DNA of 64,000 nucleotides from Flavobacterium haoranii (GCA_003246205.1 QKBC01000005.1:62001-126000), one strand, 5' to 3'. Counted from the stretch's first letter, positions 9,801 through 18,672 are shown. Program-made: numbers and translations. Notes: generated by a model from the sequence alone, not told the origin.

Positions 9801-10513
9801 GTGTAACAACATCTGCTAATACGGTAACTTATTGTACTTCTCAAGGTAACAATACTGCTGATGAACGAATTGCACAAGTTGCCTATGGCTCTATAAACAA
9901 TTCTTCAACAGGAACTTCCGGTTATGAAGATTTCACTTCTGTTTCTACTACTGTTGCCCGAGGATCTTCACAAACTATAACTATAACACCTTATTGGTCT
10001 GGTACTGTTTATAGTGAGGGTTATGGTGTATGGATCGATTTTAATCAAGATGGTGATTTTGATGATTCAGGCGAATTAGTTTGGAGTAAATCTGCGAGTA
10101 AAACAACTCCGGTTTCAGGAACAATTACAATTCCTTCAACAGCTACACTTGGAGCTACAAGAATGAGAGTTTCTATGAAATATAACGCAATTCCGGCTTC
10201 TTGTGGGGCTTTCACTTACGGACAAGTTGAAGATTACACTGTAAACATCACTTCAAGCGGAAGAGAAACTGAAGAAAATGTATTTACAGCAGCTGAAATT
10301 ACCTTATATCCAAATCCAACCAACGGTATACTAAACATCAACGGGTTGAATAACAGTTCTGCTTTTACAATCTACAATTTGCTAGGACAAACGGTTAAAA
10401 AAGGAAAAATTGAAAATAATACAATCAATGTAGAAACTTTAGAGCAAGGTCACTACATTATTGAAATTCAATCTAATGATCAAATTGTAACTAAAAGATT
10501 TATCAAAAAATAA
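6851..10513 (+). CDS. Secreted reprolysin-type zinc metalloprotease with two FnIII-GEVED modules and a T9SS sorting tail
   Basis: 1220 residues. A signal peptide (MKRKILGIALLAISSFAIGQ) is followed by a propeptide-like region and a metzincin catalytic domain. The zinc motif H342-E-L-G-H346-Q-L-G-A-N-H352 has catalytic Glu343, and the Met-turn is GSTIMGYAG near residue 375. Then come a cadherin/PKD-like region (420-550), a further beta domain, and two successive copies of FnIII plus GEVED domain (about 660-895 and 900-1135). The C-terminus has YPNPTNGILNI and ends in TKRFIKK, a type A T9SS sorting domain, so the protein should pass the outer membrane through the type IX system and be attached or released. 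It probably degrades extracellular protein. It is monocistronic with its own terminator. Confidence 0.92.
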   Translation: MKRKILGIALLAISSFAIGQNGDSFWSKTQTKTTSEIIQNKRTIQNPKLFELDMVKMRQKLNHLSHKITSVNESNIILSFPNAEGTLENFKIIEYSVMDPDLANRYPEIKSYIGQGIENPGATIYLSISPLGFQSMTLYPDQSAQFIEPYTSDLSSYTVYRKADKKQAFSKFECTVIDRVNQSVVTGAQLRPNADDSTLRTFRLAMSVTGEYTAYFGGTKANALAAINNTMTRVNGVFEKDFGVRLVLISNTDSVIYTNSSTDPYSPSSSMSNWNSQLQSTLTSVIGESNYDIGHLFGKDGGGGNAGCIGCVCVDGQKGSGYTSPADGIPSGDNFDIDYVAHELGHQLGANHTFSMSNEGTGANMEPGSGSTIMGYAGITSQDIQAHSDAYFHAISIQQVTNNIKAKSCPTLTSTGNSVPTANAGSDYTIPKSTPFMLTGSGTDANGDALTYCWEQMDNASSSQTGASSAASATKTSGPNFRSYTPTTSPTRYFPMMSRVLAGATTTSGSEITVEALSSVARTLNFRFTVRDNRASGSANNSDDMVVTVNGTAGPFVITAPNTAVTYTGGSTQTITWNVAGTTSNGVNCANVDILLSTDGGSNWTTLLAATTNDGTQDVTIPNTPSSQCRIMIKGTNHIFFDVSNTNFTITAGTGNDTTAPSAPTNLAASGTTQTTTNLTWTASTDNVAVTGYNVYQNGTQIGTSSTTSYSVTGLTASTTYSFTVKAKDAAGNISSTSNTANVTTLAGSTTPTYCTSQGNTVTDEYIGRVQLNTINNSSGDGGGYSDFTSISTNLTKGTAYTITVTPTWTGTVYSEGYAVWIDYNQNGSFDDSGELVWSNAASKTTPVSGTFTIPTTAISGATRMRVSMKYNGIPTSCETFSYGEVEDYTVNLTAGTADTTAPSAPTLSASGTTQTTTNLSWTASTDNVGVTGYNVYQNGSQIGTTTTATSYSVTGLTASTTYSFTVKAKDAAGNLSASSNTVSVTTSANTVTYCTSQGNNTADERIAQVAYGSINNSSTGTSGYEDFTSVSTTVARGSSQTITITPYWSGTVYSEGYGVWIDFNQDGDFDDSGELVWSKSASKTTPVSGTITIPSTATLGATRMRVSMKYNAIPASCGAFTYGQVEDYTVNITSSGRETEENVFTAAEITLYPNPTNGILNINGLNNSSAFTIYNLLGQTVKKGKIENNTINVETLEQGHYIIEIQSNDQIVTKRFIKK
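8824..10250 (+). repeat. Tandem FnIII-GEVED coding repeat, two units of about 0.7 kb
   Basis: Unit 1 (about 8824-9528) and unit 2 (about 9546-10250) encode nearly the same protein module. Shared stretches include TTNLSWTASTDN / TTNLTWTASTDN, SYSVTGLTASTTYSFTVKAKDAAGN, TVYSEGY and SKTTPVSG, and the DNA matches closely in several blocks. This points to a recent internal duplication. Confidence 0.85.
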
Positions 10514-10534
10514 TTCTCTTTAGTCATAAACAAG

Positions 10535-10562
10535 AAAGCCTCAGAAATGAGGCTTTTTTTAT
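10535..10562 (+). terminator. Terminator after the secreted protease
   Basis: AAAGCCTCA / TGAGGCTTT stem with a GAAA loop followed by a T-run. Confidence 0.88.
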
Positions 10563-10605
10563 AGCCTTTATTTAAGTATTTTTATGCTCTACAAATTTCA
10601 AAATC

Positions 10606-12501
10606 ATGAAAAAGCAATTTTTATCTATTATTTTACTTATGGCAGGACTTTCACTTAGCGCCCAAGAAGTCATGACTCCAGAACTTTTATGGAAGCTTGG
10701 ACGTATTTCTCCTTTAGGCATTTCAAAAGACGGAAAATCTATTATTTATAAAGTTTCCACTCCTTCAGTTGAAGAAAATAAATCAAATAATACATTTTAC
10801 AGTATTCCTATTGCTGGTGGTAAAGCAACAGTAATTGAAAATGCTTCTGAACTGGTAAATGACAAGAATTTCAATGAAAAAAGCGGAACACTTTCTCATA
10901 AAGAAATAAAAATCGACAATGTTTACGGAAAAGATTTTTACCCTGAATTAGAAAAAAGCGAAGTTCAAATCTACAACGGATTGGATTACCGTCATTGGGA
11001 CACTTGGAATGATGGCACCCACAATCATGTTATTCTGACGAATAATCAAAAAGAAGAAATCGATATTATGACCAATGAGCCCTATGATTCACCACAAAAA
11101 CCTTTCGGTGGCGATGAAGATTATATTTGGTCTCCTGACGGTTCAAAAATAATTTATGTCTGTAAAAAGAAAGTAGGAGCAGCTTACGCCATTAGCACTA
11201 ACACAGATTTGTATGAATACGACATAAATACTAAAACGACTAAAAATTTAACAGAAGAAAACAAAGGATACGATGTTGCACCTCAATTTTCTCCTAATGG
11301 TGATTTGTCTTGGTTACAGATGAAACGTGAAGGTTATGAAGCCGACAAAAATGATATTGTGGTTAATCACAAAGGTTTTTTAATCAACTTAACTTCTGCT
11401 TGGGACGGTACAGTGGATAGTTTCAGTTGGAGTGAAGACGGGAAAAAAGTATATTTTTTAGCTCCTGTAGACGGAACCAAACAACTTTTTGAAGTAAATT
11501 TTCCGGGATTGAGTAAAATAATGGTAAAAGTTAACCAATTAACAGAAGGTCAGTTCGATGTCAATCAAATTATCGGTTTTAGCGGAAATAATGTTTTGGT
11601 GACCAGAAGTGATATGAACCATGCTAACGAGATTTTTTCTTATGATCTGAAAAAGAAAAAATGGAATCAAATTACGAATGTAAATACGGAAACATACGCC
11701 AAATTAGCTTTACCTACTGTTGAAAAAAGAATGGTAAAAACTACTGATGGTAAAGATATGTTGGTTTGGGTTGTTTTACCGCCAAATTTTGACAAAACTA
11801 AAAAATATCCAACATTATTATATTGCCAAGGTGGACCTCAAGGAGCTCTTTCACAATTTTATTCTTTCCGTTGGAATTTTCAGGTAATGGCATCACAAGG
11901 CTATATTGTTGTTGCCCCTAACCGCAGAGGAATGCCCGGACACGGTGTAAAATGGAATGAAGATATTAGCAAAGACTGGGGCGGACAAGCTATTCAGGAT
12001 TATCTGAGCGCTATTGATGATGTTGCCAAAGAATCTTACGTTGACAACAAACGTTTAGGAGCTGTTGGTGCAAGTTATGGTGGTTATTCGGTTTTCTATT
12101 TAGCAGGAGTTCACAACAACCGCTTTAAAACGTTCATTTCGCATTGTGGCGTTTTCAATCTTGAAAGTATGTATGGCACAACTGAAGAAGTTTTCTTTAC
12201 GAATTGGGATTTAGGCGGACCTTATTGGGATAAAAACAATACTGCTGCTCAAAAAACGTATCAACAATTCAATCCGATTAAACTAGTTGATAAATGGAAT
12301 ACTCCTATTTTTGTGATTCAAGGTGGAAAAGATTTTAGAGTTCCTATCGGGCAAGGACAAGAAGCTTTTCAAGCAGCTCAACTAAAAGGAATTCACAGTC
12401 GTTTTATGTTTTTCCCGGATGAAAATCACTGGGTTTTAAAACCTCAAAACGGAATTGTTTGGCAACGCGAATTCTTTAAATGGTTAAAGGAAACTCTTTA
12501 A
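10606..12501 (+). CDS. S9 family prolyl oligopeptidase-type peptidase
   Basis: 631 residues with a signal peptide (MKKQFLSIILLMAGLSLSAQ), so it acts in the periplasm or outside the cell. Residues 25-380 form a WD40-like beta-propeller (repeats such as DEDYIWSPDGSKIIYV and VDSFSWSEDGKKVYFL). The rest is an alpha/beta-hydrolase domain with nucleophile motif GASYGGYS, catalytic Asp in QGGKDFRVP and catalytic His in DENHWVL. Family members (dipeptidyl/acylaminoacyl peptidases) cleave short peptides, often after proline. It may help use peptides released by the upstream protease; that is inference. It has its own terminators on both sides. Confidence 0.92.
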   Translation: MKKQFLSIILLMAGLSLSAQEVMTPELLWKLGRISPLGISKDGKSIIYKVSTPSVEENKSNNTFYSIPIAGGKATVIENASELVNDKNFNEKSGTLSHKEIKIDNVYGKDFYPELEKSEVQIYNGLDYRHWDTWNDGTHNHVILTNNQKEEIDIMTNEPYDSPQKPFGGDEDYIWSPDGSKIIYVCKKKVGAAYAISTNTDLYEYDINTKTTKNLTEENKGYDVAPQFSPNGDLSWLQMKREGYEADKNDIVVNHKGFLINLTSAWDGTVDSFSWSEDGKKVYFLAPVDGTKQLFEVNFPGLSKIMVKVNQLTEGQFDVNQIIGFSGNNVLVTRSDMNHANEIFSYDLKKKKWNQITNVNTETYAKLALPTVEKRMVKTTDGKDMLVWVVLPPNFDKTKKYPTLLYCQGGPQGALSQFYSFRWNFQVMASQGYIVVAPNRRGMPGHGVKWNEDISKDWGGQAIQDYLSAIDDVAKESYVDNKRLGAVGASYGGYSVFYLAGVHNNRFKTFISHCGVFNLESMYGTTEEVFFTNWDLGGPYWDKNNTAAQKTYQQFNPIKLVDKWNTPIFVIQGGKDFRVPIGQGQEAFQAAQLKGIHSRFMFFPDENHWVLKPQNGIVWQREFFKWLKETL

Positions 12502-12505
12502 AACT

Positions 12506-12538
12506 AAAAATCCCGATTCTAAGAATCGGGATTTTTTT
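12506..12538. terminator. Bidirectional terminator between the S9 peptidase and accC
   Basis: AAAAATCCCGATTC pairs perfectly with GAATCGGGATTTTT around a 3-base loop, so it works for both convergent genes. Confidence 0.92.
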
Positions 12539-12557
12539 ATTTGAATAAATAAAATAA

Positions 12558-13907
12558 TTACTCTTTTGGATCTTCCATTTTGAAATCTTCCATAAACTTA
12601 GTGGTATAATTTCCGGCAACATAATCCGGATTTTCCATTAATTGTCTGTGGAATGGAATGGTAGTTTTAATTCCTTCAATTACGAACTCATCTAAAGCTC
12701 GTTTCATTTTATTAATTGCTTCCTCTCTTGTTTGAGCCGTTGTGATCAACTTAGCAATCATAGAATCATAATTTGGCGGAATAGTATATCCTGCATAAAC
12801 ATGAGTATCTAAACGTACTCCATGACCTCCCGGTGCGTGTAAAACAGTAATTTTACCCGGAGACGGTCTGAAATCGTTATATGGATCTTCTGCATTGATA
12901 CGACATTCTATTGAATGCAATTGCGGATAATAATTTTTACCTGAAATAGGCACTCCTGAAGCTACTAATATTTGTTCACGAATTAAGTCATAATCCACAA
13001 CTTGTTCTGTAATAGGATGCTCTACCTGAATACGAGTATTCATCTCCATGAAGTAAAAGTTACGATGTTTATCTACCAAAAACTCAATAGTTCCGGCACC
13101 TTCATAACTAATATATTCTGCCGCTTTAACTGCTGCTTCACCCATTTTATCACGCAATTCCTGTGTCATAAAAGGCGAAGGCGTTTCTTCAGTCAATTTT
13201 TGGTGACGACGTTGAATAGAACAGTCTCTTTCAGAAAGGTGACATGCTTTACCATATTGATCACCTACTACTTGAATCTCAATATGTCTTGGCTCTTCAA
13301 TTAGTTTTTCCATATACATACCGTCGTTTCCGAATGCTGCAGCAGCTTCCTGACGGGCACTTTCCCATGCTTTTTGCAAATCATCTTCTTTCCATACAGC
13401 ACGCATTCCTTTTCCACCACCACCGGCAGTTGCTTTCATCATCACAGGATAACCTATTTCTTTGGCAACTTTTTTGGCTTGTTCAAAAGATTCTAAGATT
13501 CCATCTGAACCAGGAACACAAGGCACACCTGCTGCTTTCATTGTAGCTTTTGCAGTAGCTTTATCTCCCATTTTTTCAATCATTTCTGCGGAAGCACCGA
13601 TAAATTTAATTCCGTGCTCTTCACAAATTTTTGAAAACTTAGCGTTTTCAGATAAGAATCCGTAACCCGGGTGAATTGCGTCTGCATTGGTAATTTCTGC
13701 AGCAGCAATAATATTTGACATTTTCAAGTAAGACAAGTTACTTGGCGGCGGACCAATACATACCGCTTCATCTGCAAAACGAACGTGCAAACTATCAGCA
13801 TCAGCAGTAGAATATACCGCTACTGTTTTGATCCCCATTTCTCTACAGGTTCTGATTACACGTAGTGCAATTTCTCCTCTGTTTGCGATTAATATTTTTT
13901 TAAACAT
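12558..13907 (-). CDS. accC: Acetyl-CoA carboxylase, biotin carboxylase subunit
   Basis: 449 residues, the standard AccC length. It carboxylates the biotin on AccB using ATP and bicarbonate. The N-terminal [20 protein letters not shown], the ATP-grasp loop [16 protein letters not shown] near residue 155-170, the [19 protein letters not shown] stretch near 230 and the active-site [16 protein letters not shown] near 290 (Glu/Asn metal ligands, catalytic Arg) are all intact. accB lies 99 bp upstream on the same strand, and fabH precedes accB, giving a fabH-accB-accC fatty-acid operon. The 13908-14006 gap holds nothing I recognise. Confidence 0.97.
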   Translation of the reverse strand: MFKKILIANRGEIALRVIRTCREMGIKTVAVYSTADADSLHVRFADEAVCIGPPPSNLSYLKMSNIIAAAEITNADAIHPGYGFLSENAKFSKICEEHGIKFIGASAEMIEKMGDKATAKATMKAAGVPCVPGSDGILESFEQAKKVAKEIGYPVMMKATAGGGGKGMRAVWKEDDLQKAWESARQEAAAAFGNDGMYMEKLIEEPRHIEIQVVGDQYGKACHLSERDCSIQRRHQKLTEETPSPFMTQELRDKMGEAAVKAAEYISYEGAGTIEFLVDKHRNFYFMEMNTRIQVEHPITEQVVDYDLIREQILVASGVPISGKNYYPQLHSIECRINAEDPYNDFRPSPGKITVLHAPGGHGVRLDTHVYAGYTIPPNYDSMIAKLITTAQTREEAINKMKRALDEFVIEGIKTTIPFHRQLMENPDYVAGNYTTKFMEDFKMEDPKE

Positions 13908-14006
13908 CTCTTCTAATTTGAAAATTAAACAATTTAGCTTCGCTCTGTTCGTCTAAAGCCTAGAGTGAAAATTTGAAAATAAATTCAAAAATTACATCTT
14001 TTCAAA

Positions 14007-14492
14007 TTAAGATGGATCTACTAAAAATAAAGGTTGATCAAATTCTACCGGTGAAGCATCGTCTACCAATACTTTAACGATTTTTCCTGAAACTTCTGAT
14101 TCAATTTCATTGAATAATTTCATTGCTTCAATCACACAAACTACATCTCCTTTAGAAATTGTGCTTCCTACTTCTACAAATACAGGCTTATCCGGTGCCG
14201 GTTTTCTATAGAATGTTCCGATAATAGGAGATTTTACAGTAATATATTTGCTATTGTCTTCTGAACTTTTAACTTCCGGAGCAACCGGAGCAGCAGTTGT
14301 AGGAGCAACCGGCATAGGAGCCGCAGCTTGTGGTAAAGCTGTAGTTACAGGAACTTGTTGAACATAAGTTGTGTCAGTTCCTTCCTGAGTGGTCTTGATG
14401 GTGATTTTAAAATCATCCATTTCTAACTTCACCTCTGTAGCGCCAGATTTAGCTACAAACTTAATTAAGTTTTGAATTTCTCTAATATCCAT
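14007..14492 (-). CDS. accB: Acetyl-CoA carboxylase, biotin carboxyl carrier protein
   Basis: 161 residues. An N-terminal helical part (MDIREIQNLIKFVAKSG) is joined by a Pro/Ala-rich flexible linker (about residues 48-75) to a C-terminal biotinyl domain of about 80 residues. The biotinylation motif VIEAMKLFNEIES is complete with the modified Lys. It shuttles carboxybiotin between AccC and AccA/AccD. It lies 28 bp downstream of fabH and upstream of accC. Confidence 0.97.
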   Translation of the reverse strand: MDIREIQNLIKFVAKSGATEVKLEMDDFKITIKTTQEGTDTTYVQQVPVTTALPQAAAPMPVAPTTAAPVAPEVKSSEDNSKYITVKSPIIGTFYRKPAPDKPVFVEVGSTISKGDVVCVIEAMKLFNEIESEVSGKIVKVLVDDASPVEFDQPLFLVDPS

Positions 14493-14520
14493 ACTCTTTG
14501 AAATTTGGTTTAGCTTGTTG

Positions 14521-15522
14521 TTATTTTGTATCGTATGCCCATTTCAGGTAAATAGCTCCCCAAGTGAAGCCCCCTCCGAATGCAGCAAAAATTATATTAT
14601 CTCCTTTTTTGATTTGTTTTTCAAATTCACAAAGCAATAATGGCAATGTAGCTGAAGTTGTATTACCATACTTGTGAATATTAATCAGAACTTTTGAATC
14701 GTCTACTCCCATACGGTTTGCTGTAGCATCAATAATTCTTTTATTAGCCTGATGAGCAACTAACCAGTTTACATCCTCATGCGACAAGTTATTTCGTTGC
14801 ATGATTTTTTCACTCACGTCAGCCATACCGGAAACAGCATATTTGAATACTGTTTTTCCGTCCTGAAAAACATAATGTTGTTTGTTTTTAACCGTTTCTT
14901 CTGAAGCCGGCAATATTGAACCTCCTGCGTCGATCTTTAAAAATTCACGACCTATACCGTCGCTTTTCAATACTTCGTCCTGAAGACCAAAGCCTTCTTC
15001 ATTTGGCTCAAATAAAACAGCGCCACCTCCATCACCGAAAATGATACAAGTGGCTCTATCTGTATAATCTATTATAGATGACATTTTATCGGCACCTATT
15101 AATAATATCTTTTTATATTTTCCTGATTGAATATAAGCGGATGCTACTGACATTCCGTAAAGGAAACTGGAACAAGCAGCCTGCAAGTCAAAAGCAAAAG
15201 CATTAGTTGCTCCGATTTGTGTCGCTACATAAACTCCTGTTGAAGCCACAGGCATATCCGGCGTAGCTGTTGCCATAATAACCAGATCAATTTCTTTAGG
15301 ATCTAAATTAGCTTTCTCTAAAAGATTTTGAGCTGCTTTTATAGCCAAATAAGAAGTACCTACTCCTTCATCTTCTTTTAAAATCCTTCTTTCTTTTATC
15401 CCTGTACGGGTTGTAATCCACTCATCATTAGTGTCCACCATTGTTTCCAAAACTTGGTTAGACAAAACATATTTAGGCACATAAGAACCGATTGCTGTAA
15501 TGGCAGCCGTTATTTTACTCAT
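14521..15522 (-). CDS. fabH: 3-oxoacyl-ACP synthase III (KASIII)
   Basis: 333 residues. It starts type II fatty acid synthesis by condensing acyl-CoA with malonyl-ACP; in Flavobacteria branched primers are usual. The thiolase-fold catalytic triad is visible: Cys in FDLQAACSSFLYG (Cys117), His in WLVAHQANKRI and Asn in KYGNTTSATLPL. EWITTRTGIKERR near residue 34 is the conserved N-terminal signature. The next gene, rpmF, lies upstream, but a terminator-like hairpin (15682-15709) separates them, so fabH probably has its own promoter in the gap 15523-15681. Confidence 0.96.
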   Translation of the reverse strand: MSKITAAITAIGSYVPKYVLSNQVLETMVDTNDEWITTRTGIKERRILKEDEGVGTSYLAIKAAQNLLEKANLDPKEIDLVIMATATPDMPVASTGVYVATQIGATNAFAFDLQAACSSFLYGMSVASAYIQSGKYKKILLIGADKMSSIIDYTDRATCIIFGDGGGAVLFEPNEEGFGLQDEVLKSDGIGREFLKIDAGGSILPASEETVKNKQHYVFQDGKTVFKYAVSGMADVSEKIMQRNNLSHEDVNWLVAHQANKRIIDATANRMGVDDSKVLINIHKYGNTTSATLPLLLCEFEKQIKKGDNIIFAAFGGGFTWGAIYLKWAYDTK

Positions 15523-15681
15523 TTGTCAATTTTTTAAAATGGTAATTACTTTTTCATAAAGAAAATAGCTTTGGTATTTTTAATGCACCAAAAATTTGTA
15601 ATCTCCCAAAAAAGTGGTGGAAATTACAAAAAATATACGATTATTAAAACCAACGCTAAATAAAAGAGCTGTACTAGTAAC

Positions 15682-15709
15682 AAAAAAACCCTCACTTCGT
15701 GAGAGTTTT
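15682..15709 (-). terminator. Terminator-like hairpin after rpmF
   Basis: AAAACTCTCAC / GTGAGGGTTTT on the minus strand (one mismatch) is followed by a T-run; it lies between rpmF and fabH, a pair often joined in other bacteria. Confidence 0.7.
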
Positions 15710-15725
15710 CTGTATTTTAAAACAA

Positions 15726-15920
15726 TTACGCTACTGCTTCAGTTTTATCAACTACTACCTGACCTCTGTAATATAACTTACCTTCGTGCCAGTAAGCTCT
15801 GTGATACAAATGAGCTTCACCTGTTACCGGGCATGTAGCAATCTGAGGAACTGATGCTTTGTAGTGCGTTCTTCTTTTATCTCTTCTTGTTGACGACTGT
15901 CTTCTCTTAGGATGTGCCAT
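15726..15920 (-). CDS. rpmF: 50S ribosomal protein L32
   Basis: 64 residues with the L32 N-terminus [22 protein letters not shown]. The four-cysteine zinc site of many L32 proteins is only partly kept: [16 protein letters not shown] has one Cys, so this looks like the zinc-free type. It starts 2 bp after the DUF177 gene, the classical yceD-rpmF arrangement, and is co-transcribed with it. Confidence 0.96.
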   Translation of the reverse strand: MAHPKRRQSSTRRDKRRTHYKASVPQIATCPVTGEAHLYHRAYWHEGKLYYRGQVVVDKTEAVA

Positions 15921-15922
15921 TT

Positions 15923-16462
15923 TTACTTATTTTTATCCGTTAATAGTTTTTTTAAATTTTCCCACCGTGGGTCTATATCTTCTTTTTCTTTTTTCTCTTC
16001 TTTCGGAGCAAGCTGCTCTAATTTTTGCAAAGCATCAGTTTGCAAAGTACCGTCTTTAACTCCCGGATGTACTCTTTTTGCCGGAATAGAAAGCACAATC
16101 ATTTCATAAATATATTGCGAAATGTCTACTTGAAACTCTCCATGTGGCAAAACCAGCAATTCCTCATTCTCATCATTAAACTCCTCACCAAACTTCACTA
16201 TTAATTTCAACTTCCCTTTTATAGGCAAATTAAAATACTCGCTAGTTAAGTCACAAGGCACTCTAACTTCTCCTTTATGTTTAAAAGCCAACTCTAACAT
16301 TGTACTTTTTTTCTCTAAAATTATATCCACTTTAATATCAGCCGCATCAAACTCATCATAATTAAAGTGGTCAAAGAACGAATTATCTATCTGATAATCA
16401 AACTGATGCTTACCCAACTTTAATCCTGAAAAAGGGATTAAATATTCTTTAAAATTCTTCAT
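15923..16462 (-). CDS. DUF177 (YceD-like) protein linked to L32
   Basis: 179 residues, acidic. Its position directly ahead of rpmF and features such as the central [26 protein letters not shown] identify the DUF177/YceD family. The family is involved in large-subunit rRNA accumulation in plants and E. coli, but the exact bacterial role is unsettled. The last 30 residues are highly charged ([21 protein letters not shown]), ending in the DPRW segment typical of these proteins. Confidence 0.88.
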   Translation of the reverse strand: MKNFKEYLIPFSGLKLGKHQFDYQIDNSFFDHFNYDEFDAADIKVDIILEKKSTMLELAFKHKGEVRVPCDLTSEYFNLPIKGKLKLIVKFGEEFNDENEELLVLPHGEFQVDISQYIYEMIVLSIPAKRVHPGVKDGTLQTDALQKLEQLAPKEEKKEKEDIDPRWENLKKLLTDKNK

Positions 16463-16548
16463 AACAACAGTTTACCCTCTAAAAGGGATGCAAATATATA
16501 AAATTATTACAAATCCAAAACCAGTTATAAACATTTTTTTGTTTACAA

Positions 16549-17592
16549 CTATCCTTGTTTTACTTTCAAAGGGTTTTGTATAAGCTCCTGATATTCATTT
16601 CTTTTATGAAAAACATCGATTGCTAAATACACCGCTTCCCTAAAAGAATTATAGCTCGCCAGACCTTTTCCCGCTATCTCATAGGCCGTACCGTGATCCG
16701 GAGATGTTCTTATTTTTTCCAATCCGGCTGTATAATTAACCCCATTTCCAAATGACAAAGTTTTAAACGGTATCAATCCTTGATCATGGTACATAGCTAA
16801 AATCGCATCAAACTTCTCATATTGATTTGATCCGAAAAAACTATCCGAAGAATAAGGGCCAAAAGCCATTATTCCACTATTAAATAGTTCTTCTATTTTC
16901 GGACGGATAATTTCTTGCTCTTCTTTCCCTATTACCCCATTGTCTCCACTATGAGGATTAAGTCCTAAAACTGCAATTTTAGGTTTTGCAATGCCAAAAT
17001 CACGGATTAACGATTGATGAATTGTTCTTATTTTTGATTCCAACAATTCCGGCGTTAAATATTTTGTAATTTTATTTACCGGAACGTGATCTGTTAACAA
17101 CCCTATTCTCAACCCTCCGCTTACCATCAACATCAAAGCATTCCCTTCAATCTCCTGATTCAGATAATCGGTATGCCCCGGAAATTTAAATTCATCTGAC
17201 TGAATGTTATATTTATTGATAGGCGCTGTGACCAAAACATCAACCAAACCTTCTTTCAAGGCTTTAGTAGCAGCCACAAACGATTTTACAGCATAACGCC
17301 CAACATTTTCATCTGCTTTACCAAAGTCTAAATTTACACCTTCTTTCCAAACATTTAATACATTTAAACGTCCGGGAACAATTTGATCTAGCTTATCTAT
17401 CCCTTGAATATTTACTTCTATCTCTAATGTTTTTTTGATGAAGGAAACTATTTTTGTATTGGCAAAAATAACCGGCGTACAAAAATCAAACATCCTATTG
17501 TCTTCAAAAGTTTTCAAAACAATCTCAGGCCCAATACCATTTAAATCACCTATTGAGATACCAACTATTATATTTTCTACCTTTTTAACCAT
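16549..17592 (-). CDS. pdxA: 4-hydroxythreonine-4-phosphate dehydrogenase
   Basis: 347 residues. PdxA oxidises 4-phosphohydroxy-L-threonine in the DXP-dependent vitamin B6 pathway. The N-terminal GISIGDLNGIGPEI, PINKYNI and GHTDYL metal/substrate motifs, LGLNPHSGDNG, AMYHDQGLIPFK and RTSPDHGTAYEIAGKG are all recognisable. The metal-binding histidines sit in GHTDYL, MYHDQ and DHGTAY. The ATG at 17590-17592 lies about 60 bp from the ATG of the divergent ribE gene, so their promoters overlap. Confidence 0.95.
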   Translation of the reverse strand: MVKKVENIIVGISIGDLNGIGPEIVLKTFEDNRMFDFCTPVIFANTKIVSFIKKTLEIEVNIQGIDKLDQIVPGRLNVLNVWKEGVNLDFGKADENVGRYAVKSFVAATKALKEGLVDVLVTAPINKYNIQSDEFKFPGHTDYLNQEIEGNALMLMVSGGLRIGLLTDHVPVNKITKYLTPELLESKIRTIHQSLIRDFGIAKPKIAVLGLNPHSGDNGVIGKEEQEIIRPKIEELFNSGIMAFGPYSSDSFFGSNQYEKFDAILAMYHDQGLIPFKTLSFGNGVNYTAGLEKIRTSPDHGTAYEIAGKGLASYNSFREAVYLAIDVFHKRNEYQELIQNPLKVKQG

Positions 17593-17613
17593 TTTCGGTT
17601 ATTATTATTTACG

Positions 17614-17621
17614 TATTTTTG
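17614..17621 (+). promoter_or_regulatory. Putative -7 box for ribE
   Basis: TATTTTTG fits TAnnTTTG and lies 31 bp before the ribE ATG. A weak TTTC at 17592-17595 sits 18 bp upstream, inside the pdxA start codon. No FMN riboswitch-like leader is present in this short gap. Confidence 0.5.
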
Positions 17622-17651
17622 AACTGCAAATTTAATAAAATAAAATCAGTT

Positions 17652-18245
17652 ATGTTTACAGGAATTATAGAAACACTCGGAACTGTTAAAGAGATTCAAA
17701 AAGAGCAAGATAATCTTCATATTACCATCAACTCTACAATTGCTAATGAATTAAAAATAGATCAAAGTGTAGCCCACAATGGCATTTGCCTCACCGTTGT
17801 AGCCATAGAAGAAAACGACTATACTGTTACTGCGATACAAGAAACTATTAACAAAACCAACATAAATTCATGGAAAAAAGACGATTTAATTAACCTAGAA
17901 AGAGCCATGAAACTAGGAGATCGTCTTGATGGTCACATTGTTCAAGGCCATGTTGACCAAACCGGAACTTGTATAGATATACAAGAAACAAACGGAAGCT
18001 GGCTTTTCACCTTTGAATACGACAGCCAACTTAACAACATCACCATAGAAAAAGGCTCAATTACAGTAAACGGAACCAGCCTTACAGTTGTCAATTCAAA
18101 AAGAAATGAATTTAGTGTAGCTCTTATTCCTTACACTTACGAACACACTAATTTTAAAACCTTTACAAAAGGAACCAAAGTGAATTTAGAATTTGACGTT
18201 TTAGGCAAATATGTTAAAAGAATTCAGGAATTAAATCAAAACTAA
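17652..18245 (+). CDS. ribE: Riboflavin synthase, alpha chain
   Basis: 197 residues. It dismutates two 6,7-dimethyl-8-ribityllumazine molecules to riboflavin. The start MFTGIIETLG is the family's invariant N-terminus, so I took this ATG rather than the one 33 bp upstream. The two lumazine-binding repeats are visible: repeat 1 (1-95) with NGICLTV, and repeat 2 from LGDRLDGHIVQGHVDQTG to NGTSLTVV and IPYTYEHTNF. It is transcribed alone into a strong terminator. Confidence 0.96.
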   Translation: MFTGIIETLGTVKEIQKEQDNLHITINSTIANELKIDQSVAHNGICLTVVAIEENDYTVTAIQETINKTNINSWKKDDLINLERAMKLGDRLDGHIVQGHVDQTGTCIDIQETNGSWLFTFEYDSQLNNITIEKGSITVNGTSLTVVNSKRNEFSVALIPYTYEHTNFKTFTKGTKVNLEFDVLGKYVKRIQELNQN

Positions 18246-18259
18246 AACAAGCAATAAAT

Positions 18260-18291
18260 AAAAAAAGCTCTTTTTACAAAGAGCTTTTTTT
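18260..18291. terminator. Bidirectional terminator overlapping the end of the small proline-rich gene
   Basis: AAAAAAGCTCTTT pairs with AAAGAGCTTTTTT. It serves ribE and the convergent small gene, whose stop codon (18274-18276) lies in the hairpin loop. Confidence 0.9.
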
Positions 18292-18486
18292 AGTTGATAT
18301 ATATTTTTTCGATATAAAATAACCGAATATCAATGCCGAGAAGAATAAAAACACCAATCCCCCATCAATAGGTAAACCTGGTGGCGGTGGCGGAGTTGGC
18401 GGTGGCGGAGTTGCTTGCGCCAGAACCGCGTCTACATTCAGTAATGCCACGAAAACTAAAACTATTTTTTGTACTGCTAATTTCAT
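18274..18486 (-). CDS. Small secreted or membrane peptide with a polyproline linker
   Basis: 70 residues: an N-terminal signal-like segment (MKLAVQKIVLVFVALLNVDAVLAQ), a linker of proline runs (ATPPPPTPPPPPGLPIDGG) and a C-terminal membrane helix (LVFLFFSALIFGYFI) ending in KKYISTKKSSL. Short proteins of this signal-proline-PIDGG-helix plan are frequent in Flavobacterium genomes and have no known function. The C-terminal helix with a basic tail resembles PEP-CTERM/sortase-like anchors only loosely, and I do not claim that function. Its last codons overlap the terminator shared with ribE. Confidence 0.65.
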   Translation of the reverse strand: MKLAVQKIVLVFVALLNVDAVLAQATPPPPTPPPPPGLPIDGGLVFLFFSALIFGYFISKKYISTKKSSL

Positions 18487-18672
18487 AGGCCTAAAGTATA
18501 AATTTTTATTCTCTAATGGAAGAAAAAGGGTTTTCTTAATTATTTATTAATGATTTACAAACAAAGTCGTTAAATCATTGCTTTTCGAAACACGAAAATA
18601 GAAATATTTTTATATTAATCAATGTTTTTTGAAAAAAAACTTAAAAAAATCTTAATTTCCTCTCCATCAGCC

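Noticed and set aside
15614..15838. Plus-strand open frame over the rpmF end
   Set aside because: Runs through the rpmF terminator and antisense to rpmF; no protein-like features.
17593..17651. FMN riboswitch ahead of ribE
   Set aside because: The gap is only about 60 bp and has a promoter box but no conserved RFN structure.
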